Source of the DNA: an uncultured Oligoflexia bacterium | GTDB lineage: Bacteria; Bdellovibrionota; Bacteriovoracia; Bacteriovoracales; Bacteriovoracaceae | NCBI GenBank assembly: GCA_937120495.1 | Contig: CAKZJW010000060.1 | Coordinates: forward strand, 30,265-94,264 | DNA: 64,000 bases | Direction of reading: 5' to 3' | Part shown: one piece after another, positions 1 through 7,906 of the stretch | Numbering within the stretch: the stretch's first letter is position 1 | Layout of the letters: the number at the start of each line of letters is the position of its first letter | Translations under genes and position numbers: made by a program | The notes under the pieces: model-generated | What the model saw: only the letters and a program-made list of their open reading frames with translations | Databases searched by the model: none | What the model was told of the DNA's origin: nothing

Positions 1-546
1 ATCGATTTAGTGCCCTTTAGTTTGATTGGAGCAACAACTCGTTCAGGCCTACTATCTAATCCTCTAAGAGATAGATTTATGGCCCACCTGCATTTTGATT
101 ACTACAAGCCAGAGGAGCTTTCTTTAATTTTAAATAATAATGCTAAAAAACTTGGAGTAATTTTAAGTGAAGATGCAAAAATTGAAATCTCTACTCGTGC
201 CCGTGGTACTCCAAGAATTGCAAATAGGATCTTGAGAAGAGTTAGAGACTTTGCATTAGTTCAAGATCACGAAAAAATAGAAATCTCAGACGTTCATAAA
301 GCATTAGACCTCTTAGATATAGATAAACTTGGTCTGGACTCTATGGATAGAAAAATTCTTAAAGTAATTCATGAATATTACTCAAATGGTCCTGTTGGGA
401 TAGACGCTCTAAGTGCTACTCTTGGTGAGGACAAACAAACTATTGAAGAGGTTTATGAGCCATTTTTGTTAAAAGAAGGTCTTCTTCTTAGAACTCCAAG
501 AGGTCGTACTTTATCAGAAAAAGCGATCACTCACATAAGTATCTGA
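1..546 (+). CDS. ruvB: Holliday junction branch-migration ATPase RuvB (3' part, cut by window start)
   Basis: The frame is open from base 1, so the true start lies before the window and about 181 C-terminal residues are visible, roughly half of a normal RuvB of 335-345 residues. The visible part begins in the AAA+ core: GATTRSGLL followed by PLRDRF, the sensor and arginine-finger segment. RGTPRIANRILRR follows as the sensor-2 helix, and the C-terminal winged helix ends with TPRGR. RuvB is the hexameric motor that drives branch migration with RuvA in recombination repair. ruvA or ruvC would be expected upstream but cannot be seen. The stop is TGA. No clear terminator was found in the 193 bases before lpxC. 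Confidence 0.95.
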   Translation: MDLVPFSLIGATTRSGLLSNPLRDRFMAHLHFDYYKPEELSLILNNNAKKLGVILSEDAKIEISTRARGTPRIANRILRRVRDFALVQDHEKIEISDVHKALDLLDIDKLGLDSMDRKILKVIHEYYSNGPVGIDALSATLGEDKQTIEEVYEPFLLKEGLLLRTPRGRTLSEKAITHISI

Positions 547-739
547 AATCTCGAAACTTATTGACGCTTTGTATATATTACAGTAACTTAGATTAATTGA
601 CTCATTGAGTTTTATAACTGATAAATTCGCGCAAATTTTTCGCTGCTGTTTTTTAATAAAATTAGTTTATACTTAAAGACACGTAGTGCAAAAACAAGGA
701 AAATTTAGGGTCCGTTAGCGCCTAGAGGAAAAGTTGAAA

Positions 740-1657
740 ATGATTTATCAAAGAACCCTTGCAAAAGAAGTACAGGTTACCGGGATAGGACTACATTCAG
801 GTAAGAAAGTTAAATTAAAATTATATCCAGCTCAAGCAAATACAGGAATTGTATTTAGAAGAGTTGATATTAAAGATTCTATAGATCAAAAAGCCGATGC
901 AATCTCTGTTGGTGCTACTGACAACAATACGACTTTAGGTAGTGGTAAGGATGCAATCCATACCGTAGAGCACTTACTAGCCGCTCTTTACGGGCTTGGT
1001 ATCGATAATGTTTATATTGAAATTAACGGACCAGAAGTACCAATTATGGATGGCTCTGGGGCTTCATTTGTATTCTTATTAAAAGAAACAGGTGTTCAGC
1101 ATTTAAATACAACCAAGAAATTTATGGTAATCACGGATACTGTTCGTGTTGAGCATGATGGAAAATGGGCTCAAATAGAGCCAGCAAATAACCTTATTAT
1201 TGATTCAACAATTGTTTTTGCTCACCCAGCGATTAAAACTCAAAGAGAAACTTTTGAATTTAGTTGCGAAAATTTTATAAATAAAATCAGTAGAGCTAGA
1301 ACTTTTGGGATGCTCAGAGACGTTGATATGCTTAAGAGAAAGGGCCTTGTTAAAGGTGGATCTCTTGATAATGCTATCGTTTTAGATGACTTTAAAGTTA
1401 TGAACCCAGAGGGTTTAAGGTTTAGAGATGAATTTGTTCGTCATAAGATCCTCGATACAATCGGTGATATTAGTCTAATGGGCTATGAAATTGCTGGAAA
1501 AGTAACTACTTACAAGTCTGGGCACCATCTTCACAACCTTCTTTGTAGAAAAATCCTTGAGACTCAATCTGCATATGAGATCGTTTCGGCGGCCTCTCTT
1601 ACGGCAGAGGTTCAAGAAGCTCATCGTTTGCCAAACATGATAAGTGTTACAAACTAG
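740..1657 (+). CDS. lpxC: UDP-3-O-acyl-N-acetylglucosamine deacetylase LpxC
   Basis: LpxC catalyses the committed zinc-dependent step of lipid A synthesis in the cytoplasm. The 305 residues match the usual length. QRTLAKEVQVTGIGLHSG is the typical start, TVEHLLAAL near residue 75 carries the catalytic Glu and first zinc His, HKILDTIGD near 235 carries the other zinc ligands, and GHHLHN holds the catalytic His. An in-frame TTG lies at 734, but ATG 740 is preferred: AGAGGA at 724-729 sits ten bases before it, while the TTG would be only about four bases from that site. Its presence shows the organism makes lipopolysaccharide. It stands alone between ruvB and a small secreted-protein gene. Confidence 0.96.
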   Translation: MIYQRTLAKEVQVTGIGLHSGKKVKLKLYPAQANTGIVFRRVDIKDSIDQKADAISVGATDNNTTLGSGKDAIHTVEHLLAALYGLGIDNVYIEINGPEVPIMDGSGASFVFLLKETGVQHLNTTKKFMVITDTVRVEHDGKWAQIEPANNLIIDSTIVFAHPAIKTQRETFEFSCENFINKISRARTFGMLRDVDMLKRKGLVKGGSLDNAIVLDDFKVMNPEGLRFRDEFVRHKILDTIGDISLMGYEIAGKVTTYKSGHHLHNLLCRKILETQSAYEIVSAASLTAEVQEAHRLPNMISVTN

Positions 1658-1731
1658 ACTATCTTTTCTTTTCAAACATCTATTTTTTGTGTAAAAAGAC
1701 CAAAATTATAATTTGGGTCTAAGAGGTACCG

Positions 1732-2115
1732 ATGAAACACATCATAATGATTGCTATACTTTTTTCTGCGTCAACTTTTGCGTCTGTAAAATGGTCGAAT
1801 TTAGAGAAGGCAAAAAAGTATGTAACGGATAGAGAAATCGTTCTTGAAAAAGAAGAATTTAAATTAACTCTTCCAAAAGCTTCTAGCTTTAAATTAGTTG
1901 AAGCAATGTCTCTACCCATGATTAAAGTTGAACTTCTAAAGTTTGATATCTCTGAATTTTGTTCAGAGTCTCAGTCGATTTCAGATATTAAGTTAGTAGA
2001 TATTAAACAAGCTTCAGGCTTAATCGTTACAGTCGGTGCAGACCTTGCTGAAGATTGTATAATGGAAGTTTTTGTAGAGACAAAAGACATCTACACAAAT
2101 AGTTTTTTTAATTAG
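1732..2115 (+). CDS. small secreted protein of unknown function
   Basis: I do not recognise this 127-residue protein. Residues 1-17 form a clear signal peptide: MKH, a hydrophobic stretch, then a likely cleavage at TFA-S. The mature part is about 110 residues and contains two cysteines (in EFCSES and EDCIME), which could form a disulphide in the periplasm. The start is supported by AGAGG 8-9 bases upstream. A TATAAT at 1707-1712 lies inside an imperfect inverted repeat (1697-1720) and could be a promoter -10 box, though no good -35 is visible. proS begins eight bases after the stop, so the two are probably co-transcribed. No function is inferred. Confidence 0.75.
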   Translation: MKHIIMIAILFSASTFASVKWSNLEKAKKYVTDREIVLEKEEFKLTLPKASSFKLVEAMSLPMIKVELLKFDISEFCSESQSISDIKLVDIKQASGLIVTVGADLAEDCIMEVFVETKDIYTNSFFN

Positions 2116-2123
2116 GATCCCAA

Positions 2124-3854
2124 ATGAAATTATCTAAGAGCTTTTGGCAGACATACAAAGAAGTACCGTCTGACGCAGAAGTTACATCTCATAAACTACT
2201 TATGAGAGCTGGCTTTATTCAAAAAGAAGCAGGTGGAATATATTCTTACTTGCCTATGGCCGTTCGAGTTTTAGAAAAAATCAAAAATATTATTAGACAA
2301 GAACTTACAGCTATAGACTCTCAAGAGTTATTAATGAACATGGTTACTCCTGCTGAGGTTTGGAAAGACAGTGGACGCTGGGACACGATGGGTCCAGAGA
2401 TGCTTCGTCTAAAAGATAGAAAAGAAGCAGACTTTTGTTTAAGTCCAACAAACGAAGAGACGATAACAAATATTTTTAAAAAGACTGTTACTTCATACAA
2501 GAACCTTCCAGTTTCATTATTTCAAATTAATACCAAGTTTCGAGATGAAATTAGACCTCGTTTTGGTTTAATGAGAGGTCGAGAGTTCGTAATGAAAGAT
2601 GCATATACTTTCCATATGGATAAGGCTTGTATGGATGTAGAGTATGAAAGATTCTACAAAGCTTATGCAAATATTTTTACTCGTATGGGTCTAAAGCATA
2701 TTATTGTCGAAGCAGATGCTGGAGCAATGGGAAGTGCAGACTCTCAAACTCATGAGTTTCAAGTTATTGCAGATAATGGAGAAGATATTGTTGTTGAAGC
2801 ACAATCTATTGGTTATGCCGCAAATATAGAAAAAGCAGATACAGTTCGTGGAGAGTTAAAATTCACTGATGCTTGTGCCGTTGAAAAAATAGAGACGATT
2901 AATCAATCAACTTGTGAAGAGGTTTGTAAAAGCCTTGATGTACCAGTTTATCAAAGCTTAAAGACTTTAGTCCTTACAGCGATGTATGGTCAAAAAGAAG
3001 CAAACTATATAGTTATGCTTTTAGGAGATGATGAATTAAATGAAATTAAACTCACAAATTTCTTAAAAGCAGATAGTGTAACTGTTGCGAGTGAGAGCGT
3101 TCTTTCGAAGTTTAATTTACCAAAAGGCTATATGAGTCCTCTTGGTGTCTCGGGATTAAGCGTTCTTTTTGACTCAGCAATAGATATGGAAAAGTCTTAT
3201 ATTGTTGGTGCTAACGAAGAAAATTACCACGTTAAAGGATTTGTTCCTTCTCGTGAGGTTGAAAAATCTAAGCAAGCAGACTTTAGACTAGCAAAAGAAA
3301 CAGACTTTGCTCCTGATGGAAAAACACCAGTTGTTTTTAGAAAAGGAATTGAAGTAGGACATATTTTTCAACTTGGAAATAAATATACAAAATCAATGAA
3401 AGCAACTGTTTTGGATCAAAACGGTAAAAAGCAAACTCCTCTTATGGGATGTTACGGTATCGGTGTTTCTAGAACAATGGCCGCGGCGATAGAGCAGTGC
3501 CATGATGAAAATGGAATCATTTGGCCAGCAGCTATAGCACCCTTTGATGCCTACTTTGCGGTAATTGGTAAAAAAGAAGAAACAAAAAAACTAAGTACAG
3601 AAATATATAATTCTCTAAAATCTCAAGGTATCGATGTTCTTTTTGATGATAGAGGAATGGGCCCAGGTCCAATGTTCAAAGATTCTGATCTTCTAGGTTT
3701 ACCTTTGAGAATTGTTTTAGGCGAGCGTGATTATAATGAATCCGGTGAACTTGAAATAAAAGTTAGAAGCACTGGAGAGTCTTTTAAAGTTAAAAAAGAA
3801 GAGCTCTCTGCGAAAGTTAAAGAGGTTCTCTTGAGCCTTGGAAGTAGTCTGTAG
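2124..3854 (+). CDS. proS: prolyl-tRNA synthetase, bacterial type with editing domain
   Basis: ProRS charges tRNA-Pro with proline. At 576 residues it has the size of the E. coli-type enzyme, with an editing (INS) domain between class II motifs 2 and 3. Visible landmarks are motif 1 around GIYSYLPMAVRVLEK, TNEETITN, motif 2 in FRDEIRPRFGLMRGREF, motif 3 in GCYGIGVSRTMAA, and a C-terminal anticodon-binding domain containing DDRGMGPGPMFKDSDLLG. Motif 3 is separated from motif 2 by about 300 residues, as expected with the inserted editing domain. The stop TAG shares its last base with the GTG start of the next gene, so translational coupling is likely. Confidence 0.96.
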   Translation: MKLSKSFWQTYKEVPSDAEVTSHKLLMRAGFIQKEAGGIYSYLPMAVRVLEKIKNIIRQELTAIDSQELLMNMVTPAEVWKDSGRWDTMGPEMLRLKDRKEADFCLSPTNEETITNIFKKTVTSYKNLPVSLFQINTKFRDEIRPRFGLMRGREFVMKDAYTFHMDKACMDVEYERFYKAYANIFTRMGLKHIIVEADAGAMGSADSQTHEFQVIADNGEDIVVEAQSIGYAANIEKADTVRGELKFTDACAVEKIETINQSTCEEVCKSLDVPVYQSLKTLVLTAMYGQKEANYIVMLLGDDELNEIKLTNFLKADSVTVASESVLSKFNLPKGYMSPLGVSGLSVLFDSAIDMEKSYIVGANEENYHVKGFVPSREVEKSKQADFRLAKETDFAPDGKTPVVFRKGIEVGHIFQLGNKYTKSMKATVLDQNGKKQTPLMGCYGIGVSRTMAAAIEQCHDENGIIWPAAIAPFDAYFAVIGKKEETKKLSTEIYNSLKSQGIDVLFDDRGMGPGPMFKDSDLLGLPLRIVLGERDYNESGELEIKVRSTGESFKVKKEELSAKVKEVLLSLGSSL

Positions 3855-4627
3855 TGGAAGATTTTAACTTAATCATAGGGATTCACTCTGTTGCAGCAGC
3901 TCTTAAAAATCCAAATAGAAATATCTATAAGGTGTACTGCTCTGAAGAGTCTAAAAAAGACCTTTTTAAAAAATCAGATTTAACTCCAAAAGACTTAGAT
4001 GAATTTAGAGTTGAATACCTAGAACCTCATGCTCTTCAAGAAAAAGCGAAAGAATATTTTAAAAAACTAAAACTCGATTTTCAAAGAGTTCCCTCTGGAA
4101 TTTTTGTTATAGCATCAGAGCTTGAAACTCATGATAATAACTGGCTTTATGAGACGGTATCATCAAAAAATGAATTAAAGATTCTCTGCCTTGACCAAAT
4201 AACAGATGTTCACAATGGAGCTGCAATCTTAAGAACTGCAAGCTTTTATGGGATTGATATAGTTATTCTACCTGGGAAAAAATCGTTTGGGTTTACACCA
4301 TCTTTTTATAGAATTGCCTCTGGAGCCTCAGAGTATTTGAACCTAGTTCAGACGACTAATCTTTCTAAAGTTATTTCAAAATTAACAGCTTTAGGAGTTA
4401 CATGTATTGGTCTCACTGAGCACGTTGATACTCCGATTACAGACCAGATAATTAGTGAAGCGCATCTTGGACTTTGTTTAGTCCTTGGTAAAGAGGAGAC
4501 TGGTATTTCTCATTCTGTGTTGAGAAATATAAAACACCAACTAGCATTGATTCCTGCTGGAGATATTCGATCCTTGAATGTTTCTGTGGCTGCAGCAATT
4601 TCAATGGAAAAATGTTTTACGAAATAA
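3854..4627 (+). CDS. rlmB: 23S rRNA 2'-O-ribose methyltransferase of the TrmH/SpoU family (RlmB-like)
   Basis: This 257-residue SPOUT methyltransferase has an N-terminal substrate-binding segment (IIGIHSVAAALKN) and the three SPOUT motifs: DVHNGAAILRTA, then LVLGKEETGIS, then LNVSVAAAIS, which together form the knotted S-adenosylmethionine site. RlmB methylates G2251 of 23S rRNA; the assignment to RlmB rather than TrmH or another paralogue rests on the N-terminal domain and is moderately sure. The start is GTG, overlapping the proS stop by one base. An AT-rich stretch with the tRNA operon promoter follows. Confidence 0.85.
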   Translation: MEDFNLIIGIHSVAAALKNPNRNIYKVYCSEESKKDLFKKSDLTPKDLDEFRVEYLEPHALQEKAKEYFKKLKLDFQRVPSGIFVIASELETHDNNWLYETVSSKNELKILCLDQITDVHNGAAILRTASFYGIDIVILPGKKSFGFTPSFYRIASGASEYLNLVQTTNLSKVISKLTALGVTCIGLTEHVDTPITDQIISEAHLGLCLVLGKEETGISHSVLRNIKHQLALIPAGDIRSLNVSVAAAISMEKCFTK

Positions 4628-4652
4628 AAACTTAAAAAATATAAAAAAAAAC

Positions 4653-4681
4653 TTGCCTTATTTTTAAATAGACTTTATATT
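4653..4681 (+). promoter_or_regulatory. sigma70-type promoter of the tRNA-tuf operon
   Basis: TTGCCT at 4653-4658 and TATATT at 4676-4681 are separated by exactly 17 bases. This is the best promoter match upstream of the tRNA cluster, and transcription would start about 30 bases before the first tRNA. Read directly from sequence; activity is inferred. Confidence 0.65.
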
Positions 4682-4718
4682 TCTAAGCTCATCAATGATG
4701 AAGAAGATGAAACTTTGG

Positions 4719-4794
4719 GCAACTCTAGCTCAGTTGGTAGAGCATCGGTTTTGTAAACCGACGGTCGCAGGTTCGACTCCTGTGAGTTGCTCCA
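4719..4794 (+). tRNA. tRNA-Thr (anticodon TGT)
   Basis: A complete cloverleaf of 76 bases with an encoded 3' CCA. The acceptor stem GCAACTC pairs with GAGTTGC, the D-arm has AGCTCAGTTGGTAGAGC, the anticodon loop is TTTGTAA, and the T-loop is GGTTCGACTCC. First gene of a four-tRNA array in the same order as E. coli thrU-tyrU-glyT-thrT-tufB. Confidence 0.97.
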
Positions 4795-4801
4795 TTTCAA
4801 A

Positions 4802-4887
4802 GGCGTGGTTCCCGAGTGGCTAAAGGGAGCAGACTGTAAATCTGCCGGCGTATGCCTTCGATGGTTCGAATCCATCTCGCGCCACCA
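4802..4887 (+). tRNA. tRNA-Tyr (anticodon GTA)
   Basis: An 86-base class II tRNA with a long variable arm and encoded CCA. The anticodon stem GCAGA/TCTGC encloses loop CTGTAAA, and the T-arm is TGGTTCGAATCCA. The acceptor strands GGCGTGG and TCGCGCC pair with two G-T wobbles. It lies seven bases after tRNA-Thr. Confidence 0.97.
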
Positions 4888-4916
4888 TCTTCAAATTAAT
4901 GATGTACCAAATCAAA

Positions 4917-4992
4917 GCGGGTGTAGCTCAGTTGGTAGAGCACAAGCCTTCCAAGCTTGGGGTCGTGAGTTCGAGCCTCATCGCCCGCTCCA
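4917..4992 (+). tRNA. tRNA-Gly (anticodon TCC)
   Basis: A 76-base tRNA with encoded CCA. The anticodon stem CAAGC/GCTTG encloses loop CTTCCAA. The acceptor GCGGGTG pairs with CGCCCGC with one G-T pair, and the D-arm and T-arm are normal. Confidence 0.97.
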
Positions 4993-5096
4993 TTTTTTTC
5001 TCATGTTTTTTCACATAAAACCGAATAAAAGCCTTGATTGATTGCATATTTATTATTAAAAACATTTTGTTTATAAATAAAACTGCGAAAGGTGAC

Positions 5097-5171
5097 GCTC
5101 TCGTAGCTCAGGGGCAGAGTGCTTCCTTGGTAAGGAAGAGGTCACGGGTTCAAATCCCGTCGAGAGCTCCA
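5097..5171 (+). tRNA. tRNA-Thr (anticodon GGT)
   Basis: A 75-base tRNA with encoded CCA. The acceptor GCTCTCG pairs perfectly with CGAGAGC, and the anticodon loop TTGGTAA lies between CTTCC and GGAAG. It is the last tRNA before tuf copy 1, separated from tRNA-Gly by about 100 AT-rich bases. Confidence 0.97.
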
Positions 5172-5202
5172 TAAAAAAGAGCAAAAAGTGAATAAAAAGA
5201 TA

Positions 5203-5231
5203 TTGTCAGTTTAGTGGCTTTAAAGCATACT
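5203..5231 (+). promoter_or_regulatory. candidate promoter for tuf copy 1
   Basis: TTGTCA at 5203-5208 and CATACT at 5226-5231 with a 17-base spacer, 67 bases before the tuf start. It would let tuf be transcribed independently of the tRNA array. A second weaker pair (GTGACA at 5234-5239, TATTAA 16 bases on) overlaps it. Confidence 0.45.
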
Positions 5232-5298
5232 CAGTGACATTAATTTATATATAAGTATTAACGCCTAATTTTCAGAATAACTTGTAAGGAGAAAAACT

Positions 5299-6476
5299 AT
5301 GGCTAAGGAAAAATTTGATAGATCGAAACCACACGTAAACATTGGTACGATCGGTCACGTAGATCACGGTAAAACAACATTAACAGCAGCAATCACAATG
5401 ACTCTAGCGGAAGCTATGGGTGGTGAGGCTAAGTCTTATGCAGATATCGATTCAGCTCCGGAAGAAAAAGCGAGAGGGATAACGATCAATACTTCACACG
5501 TTGAGTATGAAACAGCTAATAGACATTACGCACACGTAGATTGTCCAGGTCACGCGGATTATGTAAAGAACATGATTACGGGTGCAGCTCAAATGGATGG
5601 TGCAATTCTTGTATGTTCAGCAGCAGATGGTCCAATGCCTCAAACTAGAGAGCATATCCTTCTTGCACGTCAGGTAAACGTACCAGCGGTAGTAGTTTTC
5701 TTAAACAAGGTAGATCAAGTAGATGACGAAGAGCTTTTAGAGCTTGTAGATATGGAGATCAGAGAGTTACTTTCTAGTTATGATTTCCCAGGTGATGATA
5801 CACCAATCGTAGCAGGTTCAGCGCTTGCAGCGGTAGAGAACAGAGACGCGAACATTGGTCGTGAGAAGGTTCTTGAGTTAATGGCTAAGGTTGATGAATT
5901 TATTCCAACACCAGCTAGAGACGTAGATCTTGATTTCTTAATGCCAGTAGAGGACGTATTCTCAATTTCAGGTCGTGGTACAGTTTGTACAGGTAGAGTT
6001 GAAAGAGGTATCGTAAAAGTTGGAGAAGAGATTGAAATCATCGGAATCAAAGAGGCTGTAAAGACAACTGTAACAGGTGTAGAGATGTTCAGAAAGCTTC
6101 TTGACGAAGGTCGTGCAGGAGATAACGTAGGTATCCTTTTAAGAGGTATTAAGAGAGAAGATATCGAGCGTGGTCAATGTATAATTAAGCCAGGAACAGT
6201 TAAGCCACATAGCAAGTTTAGATGTGAAGTTTATATTTTAACAAAAGAAGAGGGTGGAAGACACACTCCAATTTTCAAAGGATATAGACCACAATTTTAT
6301 TTCAGAACAACGGATGTAACGGGAGCGATCACGTTAAATGAAGGAACTGAAATGATCATGCCAGGTGATAACACAGGTTTTGACGTAGAATTGATTACGA
6401 ATGTAGCAATGGAGAAGGGACTAAGATTTGCGATCCGTGAGGGTGGTAGAACGATTGGTGCTGGAACAGTTACTGA
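5299..6476 (+). repeat. long direct repeat, tuf copy 1 (partner 21701-22878)
   Basis: About 1178 bases match 21701-22878 with no difference that I could find by line-by-line reading. The flanks before the ATG and after base 6476 are unrelated, so the repeat is confined to the coding region. It is typical of tuf gene conversion and is a potential site for homologous recombination across 16.4 kb. Confidence 0.9.
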
Positions 6477-6489
6477 GATTTTAGACTAA
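5299..6489 (+). CDS. tuf: elongation factor Tu, copy 1
   Basis: EF-Tu delivers aminoacyl-tRNA to the ribosome as a GTPase. The 396 residues are of normal length. G1 is GHVDHGKT (residues 19-26), G3 is DCPGHADY, G4 is NKVD, followed by the two beta-barrel domains. The start has AAGGAG eight bases upstream. The encoded protein is identical to the copy at 21701-22891, and the DNA is identical from the ATG to base 6476, diverging only in the last few codons. Valine is mostly GTA here, whereas neighbours mostly use GTT. The gene is the distal member of the tRNA operon, as tufB is in E. coli, and is followed by a strong terminator. Confidence 0.98.
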   Translation: MAKEKFDRSKPHVNIGTIGHVDHGKTTLTAAITMTLAEAMGGEAKSYADIDSAPEEKARGITINTSHVEYETANRHYAHVDCPGHADYVKNMITGAAQMDGAILVCSAADGPMPQTREHILLARQVNVPAVVVFLNKVDQVDDEELLELVDMEIRELLSSYDFPGDDTPIVAGSALAAVENRDANIGREKVLELMAKVDEFIPTPARDVDLDFLMPVEDVFSISGRGTVCTGRVERGIVKVGEEIEIIGIKEAVKTTVTGVEMFRKLLDEGRAGDNVGILLRGIKREDIERGQCIIKPGTVKPHSKFRCEVYILTKEEGGRHTPIFKGYRPQFYFRTTDVTGAITLNEGTEMIMPGDNTGFDVELITNVAMEKGLRFAIREGGRTIGAGTVTEILD

Positions 6490-6513
6490 TTAAAAAAATA
6501 GTTTAATATATGA

Positions 6514-6538
6514 GGGCCGCTCTTGTAGCGGTCCTTTT
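6514..6538 (+). terminator. Rho-independent terminator after tuf copy 1
   Basis: Eight-pair stem GGGCCGCT/AGCGGTCC (one G-T pair) with loop CTTGT, followed by TTTTATTTG. It lies between tuf and tRNA-Trp, so the latter depends on readthrough or its own promoter. Confidence 0.8.
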
Positions 6539-6572
6539 ATTTGTCCTATTTTCTAGGATGAATATCAAAAAT

Positions 6573-6648
6573 GGGTGTATAGCTCCAACGGTAGAGCGGC
6601 TGATTCCAAATCAGTAGGTTGGGGGTTCGAATCCCTCTGCACCCGCCA
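6573..6648 (+). tRNA. tRNA-Trp (anticodon CCA)
   Basis: A 76-base tRNA with encoded 3' CCA. The acceptor GGGTGTA pairs with TGCACCC, the anticodon stem GCTGA/TCAGT encloses loop TTCCAAA, and the T-arm is GGGGGTTCGAATCCCTC. It is placed between tuf and secE, a common bacterial position. No other tRNA is near. Confidence 0.97.
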
Positions 6649-6794
6649 CTTTTTATTCCTAAATAACGCATAGCTAATTCAAAAAAACTTCTATCCAATC
6701 AACTAAATTTGTTATAAAACTACTTTTCTTATAGACAAAATAAGTTTTATTTCGCATATATTGTGAACTCGATTTTTATGTAAAAAGGTGAAGT

Positions 6795-7181
6795 ATGTCT
6801 TTAGCAAACAAGGAAGATGGTAAAAAGTGGATTCAAACAAGTGTTGCAATCACTTGCATGATCGTAGGATACGTTCTAATAAGCTTTTTCGAAACATTAA
6901 GTGAATGGTTTGAATTGGAATCAAAGGTTACTAATTTTGTAGCAATCTCACAGGCAGTATCAGTATTAATTGCCTTTGCAGTTTTTGTATACATTATGAA
7001 AACACCAAAGACGGCTAATTTTTTAAGTGAAGTGTATCAAGAAGCAGTTAAGGTTGTTTGGCCTGATAAAAATGAAACTGTTAGACACACAATTGTAATA
7101 ATGATCGGTGTAACTATTATTGGTTTTTTACTGGGATTTTTTGATCTTGGTGCAAGCTGGTTATTAAGTTTAATTGCATAA
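6795..7181 (+). CDS. secE: preprotein translocase subunit SecE
   Basis: SecE clamps SecY in the Sec translocon of the inner membrane. At 128 residues it is the long form with three membrane segments (about 15-33, 50-67 and 97-122), like E. coli and unlike the short single-span form of many bacteria. The conserved amphipathic segment before the last helix reads EVYQEAVKVVWPDKNET, matching the family signature around VxWP. The start has AGGTG seven bases upstream. A weak promoter-like pair (TAGACA at 6732, TATATT at 6757, spacing 19) lies upstream. nusG follows after 12 bases. Confidence 0.95.
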   Translation: MSLANKEDGKKWIQTSVAITCMIVGYVLISFFETLSEWFELESKVTNFVAISQAVSVLIAFAVFVYIMKTPKTANFLSEVYQEAVKVVWPDKNETVRHTIVIMIGVTIIGFLLGFFDLGASWLLSLIA

Positions 7182-7193
7182 GGAAACTTACTC

Positions 7194-7838
7194 ATGAATG
7201 AAGAAGTAAATAATGAAGTAGAGAAAACAGAAGTTGAAGCAAAAGCAACTGATGTAGAGTCAACAGAAGAAGAAGTTGTTGATAATGGTCTAGCTAAAGG
7301 TGATACCGAAGATTTTAAGTGGTATATCGCTCATGCTCTTTCTGGTTTTGAAAACAGAGTAACTAAAACTCTAAAAGAAAGAATTCTTAATCATAAAATG
7401 AAAGAATTTTTTGCTGATATCGTTGTTCCTGAAGAAACAGTTGTAACAAGTGTTAACGGTAAAAAAAGAAATATTAAAAAGAAACTTTTTCCAGGTTATG
7501 TATTAGTTAAAATGCATATGACAGAGAAAGCGTGGCACCTTGTAAAGGATACTGATAAAATTACTGGTTTTATCGGAGGTGAAAGAGGGAAGCCAACACC
7601 AATTACAAATGATGAAGCTGCAAATATGCTTGGTCTTAATGTTGATGGTGGTAAGAAAAAACGTTCATCAACTATTTTCTCTGCTGGAGACTCAGTTAAA
7701 GTTGTTGAGGGACCATTTGCTTCTTTCGTTGGAACTGTTGAGGCCGTTAATGCTAATGGTAAGTTAAAAGTAAACGTATCAATCTTTGGTAGACCAACAC
7801 CGGTTGAACTAGATGATACTCAAGTAGAAAAAGCATAA
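7194..7838 (+). CDS. nusG: transcription elongation/antitermination factor NusG
   Basis: NusG binds RNA polymerase across its cleft and couples it to Rho or to the ribosome through S10. The 214 residues comprise an extra acidic N-terminal tail of about 40 residues (rich in Glu, Val and Thr), the NGN domain (WYIAHALSGFENRV, then LFPGYVLVKM) and a C-terminal KOW domain (GDSVKVVEGPFASFVGTVE). The acidic extension is longer than in E. coli NusG (181 residues) and probably disordered. The order secE-nusG-rplK-rplA is classical. Confidence 0.97.
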   Translation: MNEEVNNEVEKTEVEAKATDVESTEEEVVDNGLAKGDTEDFKWYIAHALSGFENRVTKTLKERILNHKMKEFFADIVVPEETVVTSVNGKKRNIKKKLFPGYVLVKMHMTEKAWHLVKDTDKITGFIGGERGKPTPITNDEAANMLGLNVDGGKKKRSSTIFSAGDSVKVVEGPFASFVGTVEAVNANGKLKVNVSIFGRPTPVELDDTQVEKA

Positions 7839-7866
7839 AAAACCCCTAGGGGAATATAAAACTATA

Positions 7867-7894
7867 CGGGAGACCTAAAAAGTCGTTTGAACCG
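7867..7894 (+). promoter_or_regulatory. candidate L1-binding operator upstream of rplK
   Basis: The RNA can fold with an outer CGG/CCG helix, an asymmetric internal loop (GA opposite GTTTGAA) and an inner GAC/GTC helix closed by CTAAAAA. Its last base overlaps the GAGGAG ribosome-binding site of rplK. In E. coli L1 represses rplKA through an RNA of this general kind in the same place. Structure is read from sequence; L1 binding is inferred and tentative. Confidence 0.35.
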
Positions 7895-7906
7895 AGGAGA
7901 AAAACT

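Noticed and set aside
4675..5041. Two short open frames (minus 4675-4875 and plus 4787-5041) across the tRNA cluster
   Set aside because: They are formed by tRNA sequence read as protein; the cloverleafs explain the bases and no ribosome-binding site is present.
5778..6050. Antisense 90-residue frame inside tuf, repeated at 22180-22452
   Set aside because: A shadow of the tuf reading frame; it appears twice only because the two tuf copies are identical.
6541..6568. Promoter for tRNA-Trp (TTGTCC-16-TATCAA)
   Set aside because: The predicted start would fall inside the tRNA itself.
6732..6762. Promoter for secE (TAGACA and TATATT)
   Set aside because: Spacing of 19 and a weak -35; left as a remark only.
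7844..7854. CCCCTAGGGG palindrome after nusG
   Set aside because: No room for a loop, so a hairpin is not feasible; too short for an operator claim.
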